Positions 9,181 through 16,555 of a stretch of 64,000 nucleotides of DNA are shown here, piece after piece. How positions within the stretch are numbered: the stretch's first letter is position 1; each line of letters opens with the position of its first letter. The stretch comes from Desulfonema magnum (lineage in GTDB: Bacteria; Desulfobacterota; Desulfobacteria; Desulfobacterales; 4be13): positions 5,353,633-5,417,632 of the forward strand of contig NZ_CP061800.1 in the NCBI RefSeq assembly GCF_017377395.1, written 5' to 3'. Position numbers and translations under genes: made by a program. The notes beneath the pieces were generated by a model. That model had not been told where the DNA came from, made no database searches, and saw only the letters and a list, made by a program, of their open reading frames with translations.

Positions 9181-9264
9181 GGACTGCTGAAATCCGAAAT
9201 AAAACAATTTTCAATCAGGCTGGCTTTTATTTTTTGTTTTATTTCGGATTCCGTGCTTACGGGT

Positions 9265-9837
9265 CTATGGATACTGACGCTGTATTCGGCTCATCCTTTC
9301 CTCATAAACCGAAAGGACAAGTATTGTTGCCAGGGGCTGCGTGAAAAGCCATCCGATGACAACAAAACTCCCCACCCAGGAAATCCCCAGGAATAAAACC
9401 ACAACAATAACATGATCTGTGATATTTTCCCGTAATGACATTGAAATACTTTCTTTAACAGCGTCTGTCAGGTTCAGCTTTCTGTCTGTCATAAGGGGCA
9501 TCATATAAAGGCAGCCAAAAGATACGGCCAATACAATAAGGATGCCGGGCAGAACCAGCATCCAAAATCCGATTATCGTTGCAATAACAACGATGACCTC
9601 AAATCCCAGCAAAGGCAAAAACAGTTCCATCTGAGAAAAGACATCCTGAATCTTTGGTTCACGCCCCTCTCTTACCATCAGAAGAATGCCGTGCATATAT
9701 CCGGCCATGGTAACAGGCGCAAGAATTCCGAAGGTCAGACAGCTCACTGTGACCATCACCAGTGTCATAAAAATAAGCGGGACAATAAATTTAAGTGTGA
9801 GATTCCATGATTTTTCAAGATGAGTTTTAAAATCCAT
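9265..9837 (-). CDS. Multi-pass membrane protein of unknown function
   Basis: 190 residues with about four to five hydrophobic helices: residues 15-45 (LKFIVPLIFMTLVMVTVSCL), 75-120, then a pair near 140-175. The pattern, with a short soluble loop SMSLRENITDHVIVVV before the last helices, resembles DUF975-like or glycerophosphodiester-associated membrane proteins, but I cannot assign a family with certainty. It precedes no obvious partner; the next gene leftward is the cyclase, separated by a family A repeat. Hydrophobicity and codon-length make it a convincing real gene. Confidence 0.65.
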   Translation of the reverse strand: MDFKTHLEKSWNLTLKFIVPLIFMTLVMVTVSCLTFGILAPVTMAGYMHGILLMVREGREPKIQDVFSQMELFLPLLGFEVIVVIATIIGFWMLVLPGILIVLAVSFGCLYMMPLMTDRKLNLTDAVKESISMSLRENITDHVIVVVLFLGISWVGSFVVIGWLFTQPLATILVLSVYEERMSRIQRQYP

Positions 9838-10253
9838 TGATTGTTCCTTTAAATATTGTGAAAAGATCCGTCTGACAACAGGATGTCAGATACCATTAAT
9901 AAATATGGTGTATAGAGGAACGGGGGTCATTTGTCAAGCAACAGCAGCGTTTCCGGTGATTCAGAATAAAAATGGCATCAGATGATCGGAAACATAACGA
10001 TATGCCTTTTATCCTCGTTCCTGAACTTTGGTTTAGGAATGCTCCTGCACACGCGCCCGAATTTGCGTGTCCGAACATACAGACGTTTTTATAAACTCCC
10101 GTGGCCTGCCAGTCACAACGCAACATGAAAATTTTATAATCTTTTCCTGACACTTAACACCTAACATGAAAAATTTGTAATTTTTCCTAACACCTAACAC
10201 CTAACACCTAACACTTAACACCTTTTTCATATAAAAACCAGAAAAACAAGGTT
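9838..10253. other. Intergenic spacer with 7-bp tandem repeat
   Basis: 416 bp between two leftward genes. No convincing gene: the antisense open frame of 85 codons has no recognisable features. From about 10151 to 10222 it consists of repeated cttaaca/cctaaca heptamers interrupted by an aaaatttgtaatttttc palindrome. Confidence 0.6.
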
Positions 10254-10562
10254 TTATGCCTTTGTAATAGGAAAAATGGTGTCCAGTTTTAACACGCTGA
10301 ACAGGTCATAGAGCGTATCAGAAACATTTTCAACCCGCATACTTGCTCCGGATGCAGCCAAGTCTTTATAAAACAGCAGCAATTTGCCAATCCCTTTGCT
10401 GCCGATATTGCTGACTGCTCTGAAATCAAAAATAACTTCCCTGAAAGAAGACTTGTCCAATTCAAAAAAGCGGGACATGAGGACCTCGGCACCCTGATCT
10501 CCTATTTTTCCCTTTACTGTAAAACAAACACGCTCTTCTTTGTATGCAACTGAAATTTCCAT
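10254..10562 (-). CDS. STAS-domain protein (anti-sigma factor antagonist-like)
   Basis: 102 residues, a single STAS domain: a beta-strand start (MEISVAYKEERVCFTVKGKI), FREVIFDFRAVSNIGSKGIG with Ser at the position phosphorylated in SpoIIAA/RsbV-type proteins, and helix KLLLFYKDLAASGA. Such stand-alone STAS proteins act as partner-switching antagonists or as small signalling modules in complex with RsbW-like kinases, but no kinase gene is adjacent. AAAGGA precedes the ATG at good spacing. A minus-strand sigma-54-like promoter lies about 230 bp upstream. Confidence 0.8.
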   Translation of the reverse strand: MEISVAYKEERVCFTVKGKIGDQGAEVLMSRFFELDKSSFREVIFDFRAVSNIGSKGIGKLLLFYKDLAASGASMRVENVSDTLYDLFSVLKLDTIFPITKA

Positions 10563-10660
10563 ATTAATAAGTCCTTTCCTGCCGGATGTTCTCTACAGAG
10601 AATAAAAAAAATAAAAATTTCCCCGGCCCTGACGGATTTGGGATCATTAAATCAATATCG

Positions 10661-10680
10661 TTCGGCATGATTTTTGCATA
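10661..10680 (+). promoter_or_regulatory. Sigma-54-type -24/-12 sequence, rightward
   Basis: TTCGGCATGATTTTTGCATA has GG and GC separated by exactly 10 bases (GG at 10664, GC at 10676), as required for sigma-54. The nearest rightward gene of any certainty starts at 11798, so it may serve an RNA or the doubtful small ORF at 11115. It pairs as an inverted repeat with the next feature, so it may instead be one arm of a small element. Confidence 0.4.
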
Positions 10681-10796
10681 GCCGGACGGAAATGCCCGGC
10701 ATTTCCGCATTTTGGAGAAATTGTTTCCGAAAAACGCCCGGCGGACATTTCGGGATTTCAGTTTTCCGGATATATGAATTCAGTTAGTTACAAATG

Positions 10797-10819
10797 TACG
10801 CAAAAATCGTGCCGAACGG
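10797..10819 (-). promoter_or_regulatory. Sigma-54-type -24/-12 sequence, leftward, upstream of STAS gene
   Basis: Read on the minus strand: CGTTCGGCACGATTTTTGC, with GG-N10-GC spacing and a better match to the TGGCACG..TTGC consensus than its partner at 10661. It points at the STAS gene, giving a predicted start near 10788 and a leader of about 225 bases. The outer sequence (about 10652-10828) forms an inverted repeat, an alternative explanation. Confidence 0.4.
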
Positions 10820-11114
10820 TATTGTCATTAAATTGTCTTAGTTTTCAAATTTACCGTTTTTTTTCTGTCACCGGAAAATTTAATGGTCTGTCATCCGCCT
10901 CCCTATTTTGTCATTGGTTTTGAAAATCATATCTGACAATGATATTTACTCATTAAATGATTAATAATCAATAAAATTCATCACCAGCTTTTCTCCTTTC
11001 CTTACATTTTCCGGTTGACATATCGGAAATTATAAAATCTGGTCACAGCAGATCCGAACCTCAGATTAACGCGGATAACAACGGAATTCACAGATTTTTT
11101 CTTAGAAGAAAGCA

Positions 11115-11342
11115 ATGAATATGACAATATTTCTAATTGACAAAAAATTCTCACCTGCTATAAATTCCCAGTTCTGTAACATTGGGAATTTCAGGAAATC
11201 AAATTCAACATCGGTTAAAGCAGTATCTGATAATGTCGAAGACATGATAACACGGCTTAAAATAAGGTGCAATGAGTTTATGATCAGCTTTCAGAAAGAT
11301 ACGCCCCCTCTTTTTATTGATTGCGACAATTGGATTTTATAA
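11115..11342 (+). CDS. Possible small protein, doubtful
   Basis: 75 codons starting MNMTIFLIDKKFSP after a purine-rich AAGAAAG. There is no recognisable domain and no homologue that I know. It lies in a 1.2-kb spacer (10563-11797) otherwise made of repeats. It could be a real small gene, perhaps served by the rightward sigma-54-like site, or chance. Confidence 0.22.
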   Translation: MNMTIFLIDKKFSPAINSQFCNIGNFRKSNSTSVKAVSDNVEDMITRLKIRCNEFMISFQKDTPPLFIDCDNWIL

Positions 11343-11343
11343 T

Positions 11344-11580
11344 AGAGTTGTTCCCAAATAAGTAAGCCTCTCAGCCCGCTGTCATATGACGCGACGTGCG
11401 GCCCATAATGCCACAAAGACACAAAGGGCCACAAAAACCCTTCGTGAAGCCTTCGTGTCTTTGTGGCATTATTTATTTAGGAACAACTCTGATAAATAGA
11501 CACAAAGACTCTTCCTTCGTGAAGCCTTCGTGTCTTCGTGTCTTTGTGGCATTATTTATTTAGGAACAACTCTGATAAAT
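11344..11580. repeat. Composite direct and inverted repeat (cacaaagacac family)
   Basis: agagttgttcccaaataa at 11344-11361 is complementary to ttatttaggaacaactct at 11471-11488. The block running from ttcgtgaagccttcgtgtct to gaacaactctgataaat is present twice in direct order (11442-11497 and 11516-11580). Related cacaaagacacgaag sequences occur at 15.5-16.0 and 57.7-57.9 kb. Confidence 0.75.
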
Positions 11581-11681
11581 GACCACTGTCATCAGTTCAA
11601 AACGTTCGGATGGTTACAAGCTTTAAATTCTGTTCCGGGCCATACTTTCGGAATCAGAACATTCTCAACGAAAAAATAAAT

Positions 11682-11770
11682 GCTCATGAAAAAGCCGGGT
11701 TTTTCGCCGCCGGTTATGAAAATATTTTCAGATAAAAAACCCGGGTTTTCAAAATGTATTTTTACGGTAA
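11682..11770. repeat. Dispersed palindromic repeat, family A, copy 2
   Basis: Same element as at 9088-9180: tgctcatgaaaaagccgggt start, inner CCGGGTTTTTC / AAAAAACCCGG dyad, tttttacggtaaa end. It ends 28 bp before the response-regulator start and so lies in its leader. Confidence 0.85.
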
Positions 11771-11797
11771 AAAAATAATCAAGGAGTCTCCCTGTAT

Positions 11798-13153
11798 ATG
11801 TTTCCATCTATTATGATTATTGACGATGAACCATCCATACGTCAGTCTTTAAGCGGCATTCTTTCCGATGAGGGGTTTGATGTCATTACAGCCTCTAACG
11901 GATACGAGGCATTGAAGATCATTGACTCGGAATCTCCTGACCTTGTTCTCCTTGACATATGGATGCCGGGTATTGATGGTATTGAAACCTTAAAAGAGAT
12001 AAAAAAAAACAATGCCTTTATTCAGGTTGTCATCATAACAGGACACGGAACAATTGAAACTGCCGTGAAAGCCACGAAGCTGGGCGCATTCGATCTGATT
12101 GAAAAACCCCTTTCAATTGACAAGGTGATTGTGACAATTAACAATGCCCTGAATTTCAGACGACTTGAAGAAGAAAACAAGTATTTGCGTAAAAAAACTA
12201 TAGAAAAAAACGCTATCAACGGAAACAGCCCTCTTATTGCGGAACTGAAAAAACAGGTTGCCATTGCGGCTCCCACGGATTCATGGATTCTGATTACAGG
12301 AGAAAACGGAACAGGTAAGGAGCTGGTGGCCCGAACCATCCATCAGTTAAGCACTCGTTCTGATCAGCCGCTTATTGATGTGAACTGTGCTGCCATTCCT
12401 GATGAACAGATTGAAATTGAGTTGTTCGGCCAGGAAAAAGGCTTTTCTTCGGAAATGAGCGCCCGGAAAAGAGGTAAATTTGAAATGGCAAACAGCGGAA
12501 CCCTCTTTCTGGATGAAATCGGTGATATGAGTCTGAGGAATCAGGCAAAAATACTCCGGGTGCTTCAGGAACAGAAATTTCAGCGGACCGGCGGGGACAG
12601 AATGATAAGTGTGGATGTAAGAGTTATCGCCGCCAGCAACAAAGACCTCGAAAATGAGATTAAAAAAGGAAATTTCCGAGAAGAACTTTACTATCGTCTG
12701 AATGTTGTCCCCATCGAAGTTCCGCCATTAAGAAATCGTTTGGAAGATATTCCTATTCTCGTTGAAACATTTCTTACAGAATGTGCGGACCACCATCACA
12801 CCCCGAAAAAACGGCTGACTGAAAAAGCCCTTAAAACGCTGTGCAATTATTCATGGCCGGGAAATGTCAGAGAACTGAAGAATTTTATCGGAAGACTGGC
12901 GATTATGGTGGAAAAACAACTGATTGATGATTATGACATATCTGTTCCCTGTAACCCGGGATCCGAAGGAAACACAACATCAGCAGAAGCAAAATTATTT
13001 TCCATCGCTCGCTTGGAAGAAGCAAAGAAAATATTTGAAAAAGAATTTATCCAAAGAAAGCTTGTGGAAAATCAGAACGACATTGATAAGACAGCCCAAA
13101 TAATCGGCACGGAACGGAGCTATCTTGAGAAAAAATTAGGAATTAAGAATTAA
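11798..13153 (+). CDS. NtrX-like response regulator with degenerate GAFTGA loop
   Basis: 451 residues in the NtrC-family order. Receiver (3-115): acidic pair D9/D10, phospho-acceptor D53 in LVLLDIWMPG, K103. AAA+ domain (about 140-370): Walker A GENGTGKE (168-175), Walker B TLFLDEIGD (235-243), sensor II-like YSWPGNVRELKN. The loop that should read GAFTGA is EKGFSSEMSARKRGKFE (residues 213-229), so the sigma-54 contact motif is missing. The C-terminal Fis-like helix-turn-helix (TAQIIGTERSYLEKKLGI) and this loss both resemble NtrX, in which some members are known to work without sigma-54. No cognate kinase is adjacent. Confidence 0.88.
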   Translation: MFPSIMIIDDEPSIRQSLSGILSDEGFDVITASNGYEALKIIDSESPDLVLLDIWMPGIDGIETLKEIKKNNAFIQVVIITGHGTIETAVKATKLGAFDLIEKPLSIDKVIVTINNALNFRRLEEENKYLRKKTIEKNAINGNSPLIAELKKQVAIAAPTDSWILITGENGTGKELVARTIHQLSTRSDQPLIDVNCAAIPDEQIEIELFGQEKGFSSEMSARKRGKFEMANSGTLFLDEIGDMSLRNQAKILRVLQEQKFQRTGGDRMISVDVRVIAASNKDLENEIKKGNFREELYYRLNVVPIEVPPLRNRLEDIPILVETFLTECADHHHTPKKRLTEKALKTLCNYSWPGNVRELKNFIGRLAIMVEKQLIDDYDISVPCNPGSEGNTTSAEAKLFSIARLEEAKKIFEKEFIQRKLVENQNDIDKTAQIIGTERSYLEKKLGIKN

Positions 13154-13191
13154 GAATAGGAGTTTCAAATTTCAAGTTTCAAGGTATAAAA

Positions 13192-13749
13192 TTGAGAATT
13201 ATCAGTGGTGAATTAAAAGGCAGAAAACTGCATTCGGTTCGAGGTATGGCAATAAGGCCCACGGCTGACCGTGTTCGGGAATCCTTATTTAACATTCTTT
13301 CTTCTCATGTTCGGGAAGCAGTGGTGCTGGACCTTTTTGCCGGAACCGGGGCTTTTGGGATTGAGGCATTAAGCCGGGGGGCGGCATTTGCGGTGTTCAT
13401 AGACAAACATAAGAGTGCGCTTTCCACCGTGGCCCGGAACATTCGCTCATGCGGTCTTGAGAACAGAACAAAAACTATTAAATGGGATATTCAAAAGAAT
13501 CTTAACTGTATAAAACTGACAAGCTTTTCAGCTTTTAATCTCGTATTCATGGACCCGCCTTACAACAGAAATCTGATAAAACCTTCTCTCTGCAATCTCC
13601 GCGCCAGCGGCTCTTTGGAAAAAGGAGCGATTGTTGCTGTTGAGCACAGTCTCTCAGAGGCGATTCCGGAAAATTATACCGAGTATGTCATAGCAGATCA
13701 GAGAAAATATGGAAAAACACTTGTATCATTTTTAAATTATATGATATAG
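13192..13749 (+). CDS. rsmD: 16S rRNA (guanine-N2-)-methyltransferase RsmD
   Basis: 185 residues, the usual RsmD length. Signature start RIISGELKGRKLHSV, then RPTADRVRESLFNIL, SAM-binding VLDLFAGTGAFGIEALSRGA and catalytic VFMDPPYN. It methylates G966 of 16S rRNA in E. coli numbering. The start codon is TTG (13192); no in-frame ATG exists before the conserved motif. It is preceded by 7-bp repeats (taagaat, tttcaag) and followed after 38 bp by coaD, a pairing that is common in bacteria. Confidence 0.93.
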   Translation: MRIISGELKGRKLHSVRGMAIRPTADRVRESLFNILSSHVREAVVLDLFAGTGAFGIEALSRGAAFAVFIDKHKSALSTVARNIRSCGLENRTKTIKWDIQKNLNCIKLTSFSAFNLVFMDPPYNRNLIKPSLCNLRASGSLEKGAIVAVEHSLSEAIPENYTEYVIADQRKYGKTLVSFLNYMI

Positions 13750-13787
13750 AATGCCTTATTTTTTAACCATTAAGGATGAATAAACTG

Positions 13788-14273
13788 ATGCACAGAACAG
13801 CTATCTATCCGGGATCATTTGATCCGGTGACAAAAGGTCATGTTAATATCATTGAACGGGGACTTAAAATTTTTGACAAAATTATTGTGACGATTTTATG
13901 TAATCCTTCCAAAAAGTCATTTTTTAGCGTCGAAGAACGGACAGAAATGCTTCAAGTAAGCCTGAAAAAATTTTCAAATGTTGAAATAGATAGTTACAAC
14001 GGGCTGCTTGTGGATTACGCGGTCAAGCGGGAAGCCAATGCGATATTGCGCGGAATGCGGGCCGTATCTGATTTTGAATATGAGTTTCAGCTGGCGCTGA
14101 TGAATCGCAAACTGAACCGGGAAATTCAGACGGTTTTTCTGATGACCAGCCTCCGATGGATATTCACCAGCTCATCCATTATCAAAGAAGCGGCAAAGTT
14201 TGGCGGTGATATCAGCGATATGGTTCCGTCCGTAGTGAGCCAGAAGATAAAAGAGAAATTCGGCCCTGTCTGA
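13788..14273 (+). CDS. coaD: Phosphopantetheine adenylyltransferase CoaD
   Basis: 161 residues from ATG 13788; an in-frame ATG at 13776 would add four residues but sits directly on the AAGG signal, and family members start close to AIYPGSFDP. It has AIYPGSFDPVTKGH with the nucleotidyltransferase TxGH, LRGMRAVSDFEYEFQ, and ITSSSII-like IFTSSSIIKEAAKFGGD. It transfers AMP to 4'-phosphopantetheine, the penultimate step of coenzyme A synthesis. It is likely co-transcribed with rsmD. Confidence 0.95.
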   Translation: MHRTAIYPGSFDPVTKGHVNIIERGLKIFDKIIVTILCNPSKKSFFSVEERTEMLQVSLKKFSNVEIDSYNGLLVDYAVKREANAILRGMRAVSDFEYEFQLALMNRKLNREIQTVFLMTSLRWIFTSSSIIKEAAKFGGDISDMVPSVVSQKIKEKFGPV

Positions 14274-14437
14274 AATTTCATCGATCATGGATCTTTTTCT
14301 AAAATTAGTCTCTGCCCCGTGTGTACATATTTGCGCCTCGGTGTACCGGGCAAGGGGAGAGAGACAAGGTATGCCTTGCTTCTGGCTGTGTAGTACATAG
14401 GGAACTCAAAATAAATAATATACCCGATACAAAAAAT

Positions 14438-14505
14438 GTAGGGTGGGTGAAGCGAAGCGTAACCCACCTTGTGCGGTGGGTTACGCTTCGCTTCACCCAC
14501 CCTAC
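14438..14505. repeat. Perfect 31-bp hairpin
   Basis: GTAGGGTGGGTGAAGCGAAG and 11 further bases pair perfectly with the second arm ending CACCCACCCTAC around ttgtgc. The same kind of intergenic hairpin is common in many bacterial genomes. It lies between coaD and the LysR gene. The open frames read through it on both strands are by-products of its symmetry. Confidence 0.85.
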
Positions 14506-14576
14506 GTTCCTTGGTGTACCAGACAGTGACCAATGACCAGTCACAAATCACAAATCGCAAATCACAAATTATTAAA

Positions 14577-15491
14577 ATGGACCTTTGGCAACTTCATATT
14601 TTCTGCAAAGTCACTGAATTGAAAAGCTTTTCCAAAGCAGGAAAAGCCATTCATCTGTCTCAGCCTACTGTCAGCAGTCACATCAAGTACCTGGAAGAAC
14701 ATTTCGGATGCCGTCTGATTGATCGTCTTTCCAAAGAGGCGGTTCCCACAAAAGCAGGGGAACTGCTTTATGAATATGCCCGTAAACTGATTGCATTACG
14801 TGATGAAGCGGAAACTGCCATGTCCGAATTTCATGGGAATATCAGAGGAAGTCTTGTCATCGGGGGGAGTACAATTCCGGGAGTGCATATCCTTCCGCAG
14901 ATTATCGGGGCCTTTGTGAGAATTTACCCGGATGTTACCATTTCTCTTATCATCGGAGACACAGAGAAAACAATCAGTGATATCCTTTCCGGCGTGTTGG
15001 AGCTCGGCATTGTGGGAGCTGAAACAAGAACCAAAGGGATTCTTCAGGAAAAACTGATAGAAGACGAAATGCAACTAATTGTTCCGGCGACTCATAAGTG
15101 GGCCCGGAAAAAAAACATTGATCTGCGTAAGCTGTCTGAGGAACCGTTTATTGTCCGCGAGAGCGGTTCAGGAACGCTGAAATCTGTCAGGGACAGTCTC
15201 ACCCGGGCAGGTTACAGCATTGACGCCCTTAAAATTATAGCTGAGATGGGGAGTACGCAGGCTGTGATTCAGGGAATAAAAAATAATGTGGGGATTTCTG
15301 TTCTTTCCACCATTGCTGTATCTGAAGATCTGAAGGCAGGCACATTAAAGGCGCTGGCGATAAAAAAACTGAATCTCAGACGGTGTTTTTATCTGACACG
15401 GCATAAATACAGGACCCTCTCTCCGCTGTGCCAGATATTTATGGATTTTATAAAAAAGGAATTGCTTAAATCAGAAGGTTGTAAGGAATAA
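14577..15491 (+). CDS. LysR-family regulator, probably selenium-metabolism associated
   Basis: 304 residues from ATG 14577; the longer frame upstream reads through a hairpin and a tcacaaa heptamer run. Winged HTH at the N-terminus (ELKSFSKAGKAIHLSQPTVS, SHIKYLEEHFGCRLIDR) followed by a periplasmic-binding-like effector domain (SLVIGGSTIPGVHILPQIIG). The MDLWQLHIFCKV start and the whole N-terminal region match my memory of the LysR group annotated as selenium metabolism-associated in Desulfobacterota. That fits the presence of a selenoprotein gene at 42 kb. The target genes are unknown, with no divergent partner gene. Confidence 0.8.
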   Translation: MDLWQLHIFCKVTELKSFSKAGKAIHLSQPTVSSHIKYLEEHFGCRLIDRLSKEAVPTKAGELLYEYARKLIALRDEAETAMSEFHGNIRGSLVIGGSTIPGVHILPQIIGAFVRIYPDVTISLIIGDTEKTISDILSGVLELGIVGAETRTKGILQEKLIEDEMQLIVPATHKWARKKNIDLRKLSEEPFIVRESGSGTLKSVRDSLTRAGYSIDALKIIAEMGSTQAVIQGIKNNVGISVLSTIAVSEDLKAGTLKALAIKKLNLRRCFYLTRHKYRTLSPLCQIFMDFIKKELLKSEGCKE

Positions 15492-15542
15492 GGTTTACCA
15501 AATTTTTTGTCAAAGTATCTGAAGACTCGATTTTTTTCTGTC

Positions 15543-16057
15543 CTTATGAAATCCGACCTGCCGCCTTCGCCACAAAGACACAAAGACACGAAGAAAACAC
15601 AAAGAAACTTCGTGAGACTTTGTGCCTTTGTGGCAAATATAATTCACCTGATTTTGCGCAGTCGCAGGCTGAGTCATTTAGTGCTGAATCCCATAAATAA
15701 TGTCCGGGCGGAATGAACAGTGATCTTATGAAATCCGACCTGCCGCCTTCGCCGCAAAGACACAAAGACACGAAGAAAACACAAAGAGACTTCGTGAGAC
15801 TTTGTGCCTTTGTGCCTTTGTGGCAAATATAATTCACCTGATTTTGCGCAGTCGCAGGCTGAGTCATTTAGTGCTGAATCCCATAAATAATGTCCGGGCG
15901 GAATGAACAGTAATCTTATGAAATCCGACCTGCCGCCTTCGCCACAAAGACACGAAGAAAACACAAAGAAACTTCGTGAGACTTTGTGCCTTTGTGCCTT
16001 TGTGGCAAATATAATTCACCTGATTTTGCGCGGTCGCGGGCTGAGTCATGCGGAACA
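15543..16057. repeat. Three tandem copies of a ~185-bp repeat
   Basis: Units start with cttatgaaatccgacctgcc at 15543, 15725 and 15915 (periods 182 and 190). Each holds caaagacacgaagaaaacac and a complementary gactttgtgcctttgtggc (hairpin), then gattttgcgcagtcgcaggc and, in the first two, a tail ending gggcggaatgaacag. The third copy is shortened at its right end. The open frames on both strands here come from the repeat. Confidence 0.9.
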
Positions 16058-16182
16058 GATTTGAAGTCTGTTCAGGCACAGTTTGAAAAATTGCGCCGCA
16101 ACCCGGACATTATTTATGGAATTAAGCACTTCACCTGATGCATACGGGGTTACAAATCCCGTCTGATAAATCATAATTCAGA

Positions 16183-16401
16183 TTAAGAGGTTTTACCGCG
16201 AAATTTTATTTTTGCATAAACATAAATAAAAATAACAAACGGCCATGTAATCAGCAAACTGGAAAGATGTGACAAATTTTTTTTAAACGACCACTTTGTT
16301 CCCATCTCCTTTGCCTTGGAGACAGAAGACAAAATATATGTGACCGAACACAATAGCCATATTAAAAGCCATATAATTATAAATAGTCGAATCATACTCA
16401 T
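16183..16401 (-). CDS. Small two-helix membrane protein, hypothetical
   Basis: 72 residues with a long hydrophobic N-terminus (RLFIIIWLLIWLLCSVTYIL) and a second helix (LLITWPFVIFIYVYAKI), separated by a basic loop and ending in Lys/Arg. The composition is protein-like, but no family is recognised and no strong ribosome-binding site is visible. It is downstream of nothing obvious; the next leftward gene is beyond the tandem repeat. Confidence 0.4.
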   Translation of the reverse strand: MSMIRLFIIIWLLIWLLCSVTYILSSVSKAKEMGTKWSFKKNLSHLSSLLITWPFVIFIYVYAKIKFRGKTS

Positions 16402-16555
16402 AATAAATTTACAGAAAAAATAATATTAAACTCACTGGCATGCCAGCTTCGTTTTTTTCACATTTTACTTTGAAATGTTCGGGAAATGCGATATCCGGGA
16501 GCAGAAAGCGTAAGTCAGGTTATCACAACAGCATTTCTAATAATATCAGGAAATT

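Noticed and set aside
14285..14560. Small frames on both strands after coaD
   Set aside because: They are products of the perfect 31-bp hairpin and the tcacaaa run.
15544..16079. 70-107 codon frames in the triple tandem repeat
   Set aside because: They repeat the same peptide fragments (CHKGTKAQSLTK) in different frames; no start signal.
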